DNA of 64,000 bases from Larkinella punicea (GTDB lineage Bacteria > Bacteroidota > Bacteroidia > Cytophagales > Spirosomataceae): contig NZ_QOWE01000003.1 of the NCBI RefSeq assembly GCF_003334855.1, forward strand, positions 186,001-250,000, written 5' to 3'. The number at the start of each line of letters is the position of its first letter. The first letter of the stretch is position 1. Below are positions 53,975-62,668 of this stretch, in pieces. Position numbers and translations under genes: made by a program. A model generated the notes under the pieces. The model saw nothing but the letters and a program-made list of their open reading frames with translations, had not been told where the DNA came from and did no database searches.

Positions 53975-55165
53975 ATGAACCTGTTCAGAGTGCGCAATAT
54001 CATCCATAAAAATAAACGACTAGTTTTTCTTTTGTGTTTTAGTCTGTTGTGGATGGTTTTTCCGGGATTTGGGCAAGAAGTTACGTTAAAGGAAGCGATT
54101 CAAAAGGAACACGAAAGTTTGAAAGTCGAGACCGGAAGTTATGCGGAAATGGTGGCGTATAGTGGGGGAGCAATCAAACCGATTAGTCTATCGATGCTGC
54201 CCACGTTAACCGATTCATCGAAAGCCAAAGACAAACCTATTATCCTTTATTTCTTTGCGGATTGGGATCTGTATTCGCATAAAATGCGCAAGGAAACTTT
54301 CCGGTATAAGAATGTCAGTGGTTTAGTTAACCAGGAATTTTATTTTGTAGCCTTGAATGAGAAAACAGATGTTGCTAAAAAGCTTTACAAAACGATTACA
54401 GGGACTGAGCTAAAATCATTTCCAATGACCGTCTATTTGAATCCAAAAAAGAACTATTCCTTTCAATATCCCGGCTATCAAACGGATCTTATTTATATCA
54501 GTAATCTTTTCAAAATAAAGAAAGTTGGCTATACAAAAATAGATAATCGGATTTTAAATAATTTAGGAAAATTGTTTAAAAAAGATTTTAAACTCGCTTA
54601 TACGATGTTCGATGAACTTGAAGCATTTAAGCAGTTATCGGCTGTTGAAGAAATTTCAAAAAATGCAAAGAGCTTATCGGAAATAGAAGAAGCAATCGAT
54701 GATGCGCTTTACACTTTAAAAGATGAGGAGTCGTTTGACCGCTTTTTAAAACATGCCGGGTTTGTAAAATTTGCTTCCACGCTTTCCTATGACCAGAAAG
54801 ACTCACTCCGAACGGATGAATACGTTTCGTTGGATACCGTGAGCCGATCTGTCCTGACAGCGGCAGTAGTATTTAGAAATTTACGCCATTCCTTGAACAT
54901 AACACCGGGTAGCAAACAGGATAAAAATATTCAAACCTACATGGCTAAGCATCTTATTATGGTCGGTATACCGACCTCTATTCGTAAAACAATTGAAGAG
55001 TACTGTAAGAAGAATATGACGTTGACAGAGTCTAAAGAAAATAAAGAAATGTATTATCAGGCGGTTCGGGAAAAATTGTCAATCGATTCGGAAAAAGGAC
55101 TGATTTATAAAGCCGGTTTCTCAATCTTGTTGACGAAAGATAATGTACTGATTCAGTATAATTAA
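53975..55165 (+). CDS. Thioredoxin-fold protein lacking the CxxC motif, hypothetical
   Basis: The 396-residue protein has an uncleaved or cleavable N-terminal signal (residues 15-34, LVFLLCFSLLWMVFPGFGQ). A thioredoxin-like segment follows: DKPIILYFFADWDLYSHKMRKET, where the place of the CxxC is taken by DLYS (W97-S101), then FYFVALNEKTD, and FPMTVYLNP with the expected cis-proline. The C-terminal half (about 200-395) is helical and not recognised. The lack of both cysteines suggests a scaffold or chaperone-like rather than a redox role. The gene is more AT-rich than its neighbours. No close partner gene is present. Confidence 0.7.
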   Translation: MNLFRVRNIIHKNKRLVFLLCFSLLWMVFPGFGQEVTLKEAIQKEHESLKVETGSYAEMVAYSGGAIKPISLSMLPTLTDSSKAKDKPIILYFFADWDLYSHKMRKETFRYKNVSGLVNQEFYFVALNEKTDVAKKLYKTITGTELKSFPMTVYLNPKKNYSFQYPGYQTDLIYISNLFKIKKVGYTKIDNRILNNLGKLFKKDFKLAYTMFDELEAFKQLSAVEEISKNAKSLSEIEEAIDDALYTLKDEESFDRFLKHAGFVKFASTLSYDQKDSLRTDEYVSLDTVSRSVLTAAVVFRNLRHSLNITPGSKQDKNIQTYMAKHLIMVGIPTSIRKTIEEYCKKNMTLTESKENKEMYYQAVREKLSIDSEKGLIYKAGFSILLTKDNVLIQYN

Positions 55166-55264
55166 GCTAGTTAGCGTCGGTTTGGTAAAAATAAATGTAC
55201 CCAGGGCATAGGGGAAAGGTCGTAGATAGCTGTCATGACGGCATACCTACAACAACAAATCCTC

Positions 55265-57616
55265 ATGCACGTTCGTACCTTACTACTCGTCTTTCTTTTG
55301 GGTGTTTTCCTGCAAAATGCCCACGCCCAAACCTACACACAAACCATTCGGGGAACCGTTGTCGACCAAAGCCTGCAAACCGCCCTGCCCGGCGCAACGG
55401 TTCTTATTCTAAACTCCAACCCGCTGAAAGGAATCACCACCAACGCCGACGGATCGTTTCGGTTGTCGCAAATTCCGGTAGGCCGACACAGTTTAAAAAT
55501 CACGAGCCTGGGCTATAAAGAACTGATTTTGTCGAACATCTTGGTCGATGCCGGGAAAGAACTGGTGCTCAACGTGGCCCTCGAAGAAGCCATTGTGACG
55601 GTGAACGAAGTGACGGTTCGGCCGCAAATCGAGAAAGACAAACCGCTGAACGAGATGGCCGCCGTGAGCGCCCGGACGTTCTCGGTAGAGGAAACCCAGA
55701 AGTTTGCGGCCGCCGTCAACGACCCGGCCCGGATGGCGACGGCCTACGCCGGGGTGGTCAGTGCCGACGATGGCAGCAACCTCATCGTGATTCGCGGCAA
55801 CGCGCCGACCGGGTTGCTGTGGCGCATGGAAGGCGTCGAAATTCCGAACCCCAACCACTTCGCCAACCTGGGGTCAGCCGGGGGCGGTATTTCCATCCTG
55901 AGTGCCCAGCTTCTGGCCAATTCGGACTTCATGACGGGTGCTTTCCCGGCCGAATATGGCAATGCACTCTCCGGCGTGTTCGATTTGCGACTGCGGAAAG
56001 GCAACAATGCCAAACGCGAACATACCATTCAGGCGGGTGTTCTGGGGCTCGATGTGGCGAGTGAAGGGCCGTTTTCCAAAAACTACAAAGGGTCGTATCT
56101 CTTCAATTACCGGTATTCGACCCTGGGCTTGTTGTCAAAAATAGGCGTCAATATTGGCGGAGCGGCCAATGTTTTTCAAGATATATCCTTTAATCTATAC
56201 CTTCCGGCGGGGAAAGCGGGCAATTTTACGGTCTTCGGTTTTGGCGGTCTGAGCAACAGTGACCTGGACGCTGTGAAAGATTCGACAAAATGGAAGAATG
56301 ATTATGAGCGTTACAACGACCATTTTTTTGCCAAAACCGGTGCCGTTGGTGCTACGCACTCGATCAGCCTTAGCAAAAAAGCCTTTCTCAAAACCGTTGC
56401 GCTTTTCTCGGGCTACCAAACCGGTTACGAAAATGAATCGCTGGAAACCGGGTATGTGCCGCTGCTGCAAATGCGCGAAGCCTACCGCATCCGGAAACAA
56501 ATTGCGTCGTCCACCCTGACTTATAAATTTAACGCGCAACACACGCTGCGCGCCGGTGTGACAGGTTCAGTTCTGGGCTTCAATCTGGAGCGGAAGGAGC
56601 GGCTGGAAGGGCAAAACGCGCTCACCACGCAAATTCAGACGGACGATCAGACGGCCACGGTGCAGGCCTACGGGCAGTGGAATTACCGCATGACCGAAAA
56701 ACTCACGTTCAACGCCGGGCTGCATTACCTTCGGCTGATGCTCAATAATACCGACGCTTTGGAACCCCGCGGATCGGTGCGCTGGGCGTTTGTGCCGGGT
56801 CATTCGGTGAGTTTGGGCTACGGATTACACAGTCAGATTCAGAACCTGGCGACCTATTTTGCGGCCCAACCGGCGGAAAATGGTGCACCGACCAACCGGA
56901 ATCTGGGCTTTACGCGCTCGCACCACCTGGTGTTGGCCTACGACTGGCTGCTCAATGAGCACCTGCGTGTAAAAGCCGAATCATATTACCAGTCGCTGTT
57001 TAACATTCCGATCAGTGCCGACACGAAGGACGCTTTTGCGATGGTGAACAGCTTCGACGGACTGACCACCGACCGGCTTGCGAACAAAGGCGTTGGCAAA
57101 AATTACGGTCTTGAACTGACGCTGGAGCAGTTTTTACACAACAACGTCTATTTTCTGCTGTCGTCTTCGCTTTACGATTCCCGTTATCAGGGGTCGGATG
57201 GCATCTGGCGCGACACTCGGTTTAACGGCAAATACGCCTTTAGTTTTCAGGGCGGAAAGGAGTGGGTGCTGGGCGAGTCGGGCCGGAATGTGCTGGGATT
57301 TAATTTGAAACTGACTTATTACGGCGGTTACCGAACCACACCCATCGACATTGCCGAGTCCATTCGGAAACAGGAGACGGTGTATGTTGACAGTCAGTCG
57401 TATACCCAAAAGTTGCCCAATTATTTCCGGACCGATGTTCGGCTGAGCTGGAAGCGAAACCGCCCGCATTCAACCCGCACGCTGTCGCTGGACCTTCAGA
57501 ATGCAACCAACCGGCAGAATATTTTCGGGCAGTATTTCGAACCCCGGACCGGCCAGATCAAAACCAGTTACATGACGCCCCTGATTCCGGTTTTGAGTTA
57601 CCGGGTGGCGTTTTAA
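55265..57616 (+). CDS. TonB-dependent outer-membrane receptor
   Basis: This receptor of about 783 residues imports a substrate across the outer membrane using TonB energy. It has a signal peptide (MHVRTLLLVFLLGVFLQNAHA), a carboxypeptidase-like regulatory domain (about 25-105, IRGTVVDQSLQTALPGATV, FRLSQIPVGRHSLKI), a plug domain (about 125-230) with VIRGNAPTGLLWRMEGVEIPNPNHFA, and a 22-strand-like barrel to the end, with final strand VLSYRVAF. No STN domain is present, so it is not of the sigma-signalling type. The ATG at 55265 was chosen; one at 55235 is possible. The ligand is unknown. Confidence 0.9.
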   Translation: MHVRTLLLVFLLGVFLQNAHAQTYTQTIRGTVVDQSLQTALPGATVLILNSNPLKGITTNADGSFRLSQIPVGRHSLKITSLGYKELILSNILVDAGKELVLNVALEEAIVTVNEVTVRPQIEKDKPLNEMAAVSARTFSVEETQKFAAAVNDPARMATAYAGVVSADDGSNLIVIRGNAPTGLLWRMEGVEIPNPNHFANLGSAGGGISILSAQLLANSDFMTGAFPAEYGNALSGVFDLRLRKGNNAKREHTIQAGVLGLDVASEGPFSKNYKGSYLFNYRYSTLGLLSKIGVNIGGAANVFQDISFNLYLPAGKAGNFTVFGFGGLSNSDLDAVKDSTKWKNDYERYNDHFFAKTGAVGATHSISLSKKAFLKTVALFSGYQTGYENESLETGYVPLLQMREAYRIRKQIASSTLTYKFNAQHTLRAGVTGSVLGFNLERKERLEGQNALTTQIQTDDQTATVQAYGQWNYRMTEKLTFNAGLHYLRLMLNNTDALEPRGSVRWAFVPGHSVSLGYGLHSQIQNLATYFAAQPAENGAPTNRNLGFTRSHHLVLAYDWLLNEHLRVKAESYYQSLFNIPISADTKDAFAMVNSFDGLTTDRLANKGVGKNYGLELTLEQFLHNNVYFLLSSSLYDSRYQGSDGIWRDTRFNGKYAFSFQGGKEWVLGESGRNVLGFNLKLTYYGGYRTTPIDIAESIRKQETVYVDSQSYTQKLPNYFRTDVRLSWKRNRPHSTRTLSLDLQNATNRQNIFGQYFEPRTGQIKTSYMTPLIPVLSYRVAF

Positions 57617-57630
57617 AAAATACCGCTTCA

Positions 57631-57668
57631 AAAAACGGTCGGCAAGATGGGAATTGTCGGCCGTTTTT
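57631..57668 (+). terminator. Terminator of the TonB receptor gene
   Basis: AAAAACGGTCGGCAA pairs with TTGTCGGCCGTTTTT including two G-U pairs, around an 8-base loop, ending in T5. It lies shortly after the receptor stop. Confidence 0.75.
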
Positions 57669-57686
57669 GTTTGGTTTGGTATTTAC

Positions 57687-57762
57687 ACCCCTAAATCCCC
57701 TGAAGGGGACTTTTTGCATCTGGATTGTACCGGTCCAAGTCCCCTTCAGGGGATTTAGGGGT
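57687..57762. repeat. Dispersed hairpin repeat R1, copy d
   Basis: Perfect 26-base arms (57687-57712 and 57737-57762) of ACCCCTAAATCCCCTGAAGG type surround a 24-base spacer. It lies between the TonB receptor terminator and the M42 peptidase gene. Confidence 0.88.
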
Positions 57763-57789
57763 TAATAGACCTAATTTATAAATAAGCAA

Positions 57790-58875
57790 ATGACTGAATC
57801 CAGTAAAAATTTCCTTTATACCTACCTCAACAATGCCTCGCCCACGGGCTTCGAATCGTCGGGACAGCAAATCTGGCTGGACTACCTCAAACCGTATATT
57901 GATGAGTACATTGTCGATACATACGGAACCGTCGTTGGGGTAATCAATGGAACAACACCCGCCGATCAGACACCTTACAAAGTCGTGATCGAAGCGCATT
58001 CCGACGAAATTTCGTGGTTTGTTAACTTTATTTCCGACGACGGCTACATTTACGTCCGGCGCAACGGCGGTTCCGACGCCCTGATTGCGCCGTCGATGCG
58101 GGTGAATCTGCACACGGCCAACGGTCAGGTGCAGGGCGTTTTCGGCTGGCCGGCCATTCACGTGCGTGATTTGGCGAAAGACGTGGCTCCGAAAGTAACC
58201 GATCTGTTCATTGACGTGGGCGCCCTCACGAAAGATGAAGTGCTCGAAATGGGCATTCACGTCGGGACGGTTTGCACCTTTGCCGAAGGACTTTTTGAGC
58301 TGAACAACCGGTATTACGTGGGTCGGGCACTCGACAACCGGATGGGCGGTTTCATGATTGCCGAAGTGGCCCGGCAGTTGAAGGAAAACGGCGTACAACT
58401 GCCTTTTACCCTGTACATTGTGAACGCCGTTCAGGAAGAAATTGGCCTTCGCGGTGCCGAAATGATTGCCCGGCGGTTGAAGCCCGATCTGGCCATCATC
58501 ACGGACGTGACCCACGATACACAGTCGCCCAAGTACGACAAAAAGGAGCAGGGCGACCTGAAAGCCGGGGGCGGCCCGGTGATTTGCTACGGCCCGGCGG
58601 TGCAGAACAAGGTGCGGGACTTCATCATTCAGGTGGCGCAGGATAAGGAGATTACCTTTCAGCGTCAGGCGGTCAGCCGTTCCACCGGAACCGATACCGA
58701 CTCGTTTGCCTATGCCGCCGAAGGCAGTGCTTCCGCCCTGATTTCTTTGCCGCTCAAATACATGCACACGACGGTTGAAACCGTTCATATGGACGACGTT
58801 CAGGCGGTGATCAAGCTGATTTACGAAACGTTGCTGGCAGTCAAAGGAAATGAAGACTTCCGGTATTTGAAATAA
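57790..58875 (+). CDS. M42 family metallopeptidase (glutamyl aminopeptidase-like)
   Basis: The 361-residue cytosolic enzyme removes N-terminal residues from peptides with a di-metal centre. Seen are the first metal ligand region VVIEAHSDEIS (H about 69), DNRMGGFMIAEVA (D), VNAVQEEIGLRGAEMI (two E), and AIITDVTHDT (D). The C-terminal IPLKYMHTTVETVHMDDV-like block gives the last histidine (LKYMHTTVETVH). The M42 family forms large tetrahedral dodecamers in some organisms. The region ASPTGFESSGQQIW at the N-terminus is the family start. The gene stands alone after an R1 hairpin. Confidence 0.93.
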   Translation: MTESSKNFLYTYLNNASPTGFESSGQQIWLDYLKPYIDEYIVDTYGTVVGVINGTTPADQTPYKVVIEAHSDEISWFVNFISDDGYIYVRRNGGSDALIAPSMRVNLHTANGQVQGVFGWPAIHVRDLAKDVAPKVTDLFIDVGALTKDEVLEMGIHVGTVCTFAEGLFELNNRYYVGRALDNRMGGFMIAEVARQLKENGVQLPFTLYIVNAVQEEIGLRGAEMIARRLKPDLAIITDVTHDTQSPKYDKKEQGDLKAGGGPVICYGPAVQNKVRDFIIQVAQDKEITFQRQAVSRSTGTDTDSFAYAAEGSASALISLPLKYMHTTVETVHMDDVQAVIKLIYETLLAVKGNEDFRYLK

Positions 58876-58887
58876 CGCGAACGATGG

Positions 58888-59000
58888 GATTATTGGCCGC
58901 GTAGCGGACTGATGTTTCCGGTGATTCGTTTTGCTACAAACATGTTGTACCTCTGGTACTTAATAAGCTTGTGGTTAATGAATAAATCTCATAGCTCGCG
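58888..59000. repeat. Dispersed repeat R2, collapsed form
   Basis: It shares TTATTGGCCGCGTAGCGGAC at the left and GCTACAAACATGT-GTACCTCTGG at the right with the copy at 42625-42821. It lacks most of the internal hairpin: one side has been reduced to CCGGTGATTCG. It lies in the gap before the minus-strand DUF4249 gene. Confidence 0.8.
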
Positions 59001-59022
59001 TTAAGATAAGTACACAAACGCT

Positions 59023-59060
59023 ACAGTCGGCCGGTTGGAATTACCTAACCGGCCGACTGT
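59023..59060. terminator. Terminator-like hairpin after the DUF4249 gene
   Basis: ACAGTCGGCCGGTT (59023-59036) pairs perfectly with AACCGGCCGACTGT (59047-59060), giving a 14-bp stem. No T-run follows on the minus strand, so termination strength is uncertain. Confidence 0.7.
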
Positions 59061-59063
59061 GTT

Positions 59064-59975
59064 TTAGTTGATGATACTGGCGGGGTCATTCAGGGTGACA
59101 TACGCGCCATTGTAGGCGGCAAACACGCCGTAGCCACCGGCAATGTTGGAAAACAACACCGTCGGTTCCACAAAATACTGCCCCTGGTTGGTAAACTGCT
59201 CCCGCAGGGTAGTGTGGTAGCGGTAATAATTTTCGTCGGTCGTCAGCAGCCCCACCCGAATCCGGTTGGTCCGGGTGATCGTGTTCGGTGCGGTGAGCAG
59301 CGAGTGCGAACCGGTCATGAGTCGCTCCACGCCAGCGCGGCCGGTTTCGCGGTCGACAAAAAACGTGGGCCGACCCAGCCGGTTTTCCAGAACGCGCCCG
59401 GTGCCTTCTTCCCGAATTTCCTGATCGATTTCCGCCCAGCCCCGGTAATAATTGGTTTGGTTTTCAACGGTTTTTTTATCCGGTGAATTCCAGAAAATCG
59501 TCGTGGTGTAATTGGTCAGGGCCGCATTGGCGCTGTTTCGGGTGACCACGGAGTCGAGGGCGATTCGGCTGACAGGAACGGCGTGGGGGACGGTGGCTTC
59601 GGCCGTCACCCGGCGGTTTCCGGTCATGCTCACCGTCAGGCGGTAGGTCACGCCCGCCCGGATGGAAAACCGCCCCTGGGGCAATGCGCGGTAATAATTC
59701 AGCTTGTCGTCATAGATCAACTGAATGGTTCGGGTGCTGTCGCTCAGGAACACCACCGCATCTTTCACCACCAGCGATGGCGCAAAGGAAGACACAATCT
59801 GGGGTTCCGACATGGCAATTTTGGCCGCCAAAACCGTGTCTTGCGGAGAAATAAAACAGATTACGTTGGGTTTGGTCACCCGATCGATGGGCAGGGCATC
59901 CACAGACAATTCATCGACCGAGCGAATGCAGCTACCCGTCAAAACGATCAGAAACAGGGCGAGGAGTGGGCGCAT
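59064..59975 (-). CDS. DUF4249 family protein
   Basis: The 303-residue protein has a lipoprotein-type signal (LLALFLIVLTGSC; cysteine about residue 16), and then VDELSVDALPIDRVTKPNVICFISPQDTVLAAKIAMSEPQ, the characteristic opening of DUF4249 with the Ig-like domain ITVRAGVTYRLTVSM-type. It continues with repeated beta strands (RRVTAEATVPHAV). Such proteins are usually encoded directly after TonB receptors of the STN type, as here (5-base spacing). They probably help bind or deliver the receptor's substrate at the outer membrane. Confidence 0.88.
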   Translation of the reverse strand: MRPLLALFLIVLTGSCIRSVDELSVDALPIDRVTKPNVICFISPQDTVLAAKIAMSEPQIVSSFAPSLVVKDAVVFLSDSTRTIQLIYDDKLNYYRALPQGRFSIRAGVTYRLTVSMTGNRRVTAEATVPHAVPVSRIALDSVVTRNSANAALTNYTTTIFWNSPDKKTVENQTNYYRGWAEIDQEIREEGTGRVLENRLGRPTFFVDRETGRAGVERLMTGSHSLLTAPNTITRTNRIRVGLLTTDENYYRYHTTLREQFTNQGQYFVEPTVLFSNIAGGYGVFAAYNGAYVTLNDPASIIN

Positions 59976-59980
59976 CGGTT

Positions 59981-62668
59981 TTAAAAGGAAATCAGGTAGT
60001 TGAGCGATGGAACAAACGTAAACAAAGCCACCCGACGGAGTGAAAGCTGCCCGGCGGGATTGATCATCAGGTTGTACGAAAACGGATTCCGGCGTCCGTA
60101 AGCGTTGACGGCTCCCAATTCCACCCGGTGTTTAAACCGGCGACGCCCCAGATCCGCCTGGAAATTGACGTCCAGCCGGTGGTTGGCTTCGGCCCGGAAA
60201 TTGCTGAAAGACGTCCTGACCTGCACCAGCGGTGATTCGGTTCCAAACAGTTGTTCCGTTGGGGTGATAACGAGATCCGCCTTGCCGAGCCCCAGATGAC
60301 CGAAACTGGGAACGCCCGAAACCGGCACCGAAAACGGGTTGCCGGAGCTGAACGTCCAGGCCGCCGACAACCGAAACCGGGGGCTGAACGTATACAAGCC
60401 GGTGACCGAAACGCTGTGACGGCGGTCGTGCAGGGGATAAAACGCGTTGCCGTTGTTGAGTTCGGGAAATTGCCAGCGCGTCATCGACCAGGTATAGTTG
60501 AGCGATCCGGTCAGGCGTCCCGAGCGGGATTGCAGCGTCGTCTCCAGTCCGGATGCCTGGCCATTGCCAGCGGTGATGTTGCGCTCCCAACTGACTTCGC
60601 TGGCACGAACGGCACTGGTGATGCCGATGAAATCCGCGCCTTCCTGGTAACTGATGACGTGGCGCATCCACTTGCGGTAGCCTTCCACGGTGAGTTGCCA
60701 GCGTGGGTTGAAATCGTGGATGAACCCGAGCACGGCCTGCCGCGACCGCTGCGGTTTGATGAGGTCGGTGGCCGGCACCCACAAATCCGTCGGCAACCCC
60801 AGGCCCGTGTTGGACAGCAAATGGATGAACTGGTTCATATCGGAAAAGGAAGCCCGAACCGCCTGCTTTTCCCGAATCTGTACGGCCGCCGAAACGCGCG
60901 GTTCAGCCCGCAGGAAGGCTTTTTGCCGGATGCGGTATTGGGTGATGCGACCCCCGGCGCTGAGTTTGATGCGTTTGCCGAGGTTCCAGTGGTCTTCGGC
61001 GTAGGCGGCTGTTTCAACTGATTCGGTTTTTTCCAGACCCGACTGGTTGCCGAGGGCCGAGAGCGTGACAACCTGGACACCATTGAGTCGATACGCCCGA
61101 ACGGTATTGATCAGCCCGAACTGGAGGTGGTGGTGGGCGGAGGGGAAGTAATCAAAATCAGTTTTCAAAGTCAGATCCGTGATGCCATCGAAATACCGCC
61201 ACAAATCCGTGGTTTGCCCGGAGGTTTCGCCTTCGGTGCTGATGTTTTTTCGGTGGGTTTCAAAGTTGTATCGGCTGAAAACCAGCGCGGTATTGCTGAA
61301 TAATTTTTCGGAAAACAGGTGATTCCAGCGCAGGTTTCCGGTCTGGTTTTGCCACGTCAGCACGTTCACCCAGCGTTGCGTCCGGTTCAGGCTGTCGCCA
61401 CCGCCGAAGTAATTCCGTCCGAAATACCCGCTGAGATACAGTTTGTTGCGCCGGTTCAGATCAAAATTTATTTTCGCGTTGATGTCGTAGAAATTGGCCC
61501 GCCAGGTGGTTCCGGTATAATCCTCGATGACCGAAGCGACGAAGTCACCCAAAACCGGGCTGAGGTTGGAGCGCCGGGCCGCCAGCAGAAACGACGCTTT
61601 TTCGCGGATCAGCGGGCCTTCGAGCAAAAGCCGGGAAGCCACGATGCCCGTTCCGACCGCGCCATGCCACTGCTGTTTGTTGCCTTCGCGCATGGTCATG
61701 TCGACCACCGACGACAGACGGCCCCCATACCGGGACGAAAAACCGCCTTTTTGCAGCGTAACCGTTTGCAGCGCATCAGCGTTGAAGGCCGAAAAAAAAC
61801 CGAACAGGTGATTGGCGTTGTAAACCGGGGCCTCGTCCAGCAAAAGCAGATTCTGGTCGGCACCGCCCCCGCGAACGTGCAGGCCGACCTGACCACTCAA
61901 TCCCGGCTGAATACCCGCCATGAATTGCAGGGTTTTCAGGACATCTTTTTCACCCAGCAAGGCCGGGGTGTTCCGAATCTGGAGGGCCGGGAGCGTCAAC
62001 TGGCCCGTTTGCGATGAACTGAACGCCCGCGCCCCGGCGGTATTGGTCAAAACCACTTCGTCCAGCAAGGTGTTGGATGTCAGCTCAATATCGAGTGAAA
62101 CCGAGCCGGAGAGGGGCAGTCGCCGGTAAAATCGCCGGTAGCCCACCATCGAAACCACCAGTTCCACGGTGTCGCGTTCGGCGATGGTCAGGGAATAATA
62201 CCCGTACGGATTGGTAGTGGCTACGGTTTTGTCGACGTAAACCGTAGCCCCGTTCACCTGCTCCCGACTCCCTTTTTCCCGAACAAATCCGCTGATGGTA
62301 AACCGTCGCACAGGCGTCTGGCCGGTGGGCTGGGGGCGGGGGAATGGGCGGGCTTCGCGTTCGATCAGGTAACAGTCGTCGACCCGCCGGAAGGTCAGGC
62401 CGGTTCCCGACAGGGCGGTTTCCAGCAGGGTTCGGGTGTCGGCTTTCCACGGGATCGGAGCCGTTACCCGGATGGTTTTCAGCAGCTTTTCATCATATAA
62501 AAAATACGTTCCGCGTTTCTGGTTCAGGCTCTTCAGGAAATCTTCCAGGGCCAGACCCGACTGCGCACGGGTCTGCGTTCCGGTCAGCAGTGACCCGATC
62601 AGTAAACCGCATAGCCCAATTCGGAACGGTTTGTCGGCAAACCTGAAAATCTGTCGCAGCACCTTCAC
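59981..62668 (-). CDS. TonB-dependent receptor with N-terminal STN signalling domain
   Basis: The 895-residue receptor has a signal peptide (residues 12-36, ending TRAQ). It has an STN domain (about 40-108, with LALEDFLKSLNQKRGTYFLYDEKLL), a regulatory carboxypeptidase-like domain (about 122-200, FTISGFVREKGSREQVNGATVYVDKT), and a plug (about 205-330) with LLGEKDVLKTLQFMAGIQPG, GLHVRGGGADQNLLLLDEAPVYNANHLFGFF. The barrel follows, with C-terminal SLNYLISF. The STN domain would signal through FecR to the ECF sigma factor. Its start overlaps the fecR stop by 4 bases. The ligand may be an iron chelate or a glycan fragment; not known. Confidence 0.92.
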   Translation of the reverse strand: MKVLRQIFRFADKPFRIGLCGLLIGSLLTGTQTRAQSGLALEDFLKSLNQKRGTYFLYDEKLLKTIRVTAPIPWKADTRTLLETALSGTGLTFRRVDDCYLIEREARPFPRPQPTGQTPVRRFTISGFVREKGSREQVNGATVYVDKTVATTNPYGYYSLTIAERDTVELVVSMVGYRRFYRRLPLSGSVSLDIELTSNTLLDEVVLTNTAGARAFSSSQTGQLTLPALQIRNTPALLGEKDVLKTLQFMAGIQPGLSGQVGLHVRGGGADQNLLLLDEAPVYNANHLFGFFSAFNADALQTVTLQKGGFSSRYGGRLSSVVDMTMREGNKQQWHGAVGTGIVASRLLLEGPLIREKASFLLAARRSNLSPVLGDFVASVIEDYTGTTWRANFYDINAKINFDLNRRNKLYLSGYFGRNYFGGGDSLNRTQRWVNVLTWQNQTGNLRWNHLFSEKLFSNTALVFSRYNFETHRKNISTEGETSGQTTDLWRYFDGITDLTLKTDFDYFPSAHHHLQFGLINTVRAYRLNGVQVVTLSALGNQSGLEKTESVETAAYAEDHWNLGKRIKLSAGGRITQYRIRQKAFLRAEPRVSAAVQIREKQAVRASFSDMNQFIHLLSNTGLGLPTDLWVPATDLIKPQRSRQAVLGFIHDFNPRWQLTVEGYRKWMRHVISYQEGADFIGITSAVRASEVSWERNITAGNGQASGLETTLQSRSGRLTGSLNYTWSMTRWQFPELNNGNAFYPLHDRRHSVSVTGLYTFSPRFRLSAAWTFSSGNPFSVPVSGVPSFGHLGLGKADLVITPTEQLFGTESPLVQVRTSFSNFRAEANHRLDVNFQADLGRRRFKHRVELGAVNAYGRRNPFSYNLMINPAGQLSLRRVALFTFVPSLNYLISF

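Noticed and set aside
57691-58788. A 365-residue open frame opposite the M42 peptidase gene
   Set aside because: Antisense shadow of a well-supported metallopeptidase; it also starts inside the hairpin repeat.
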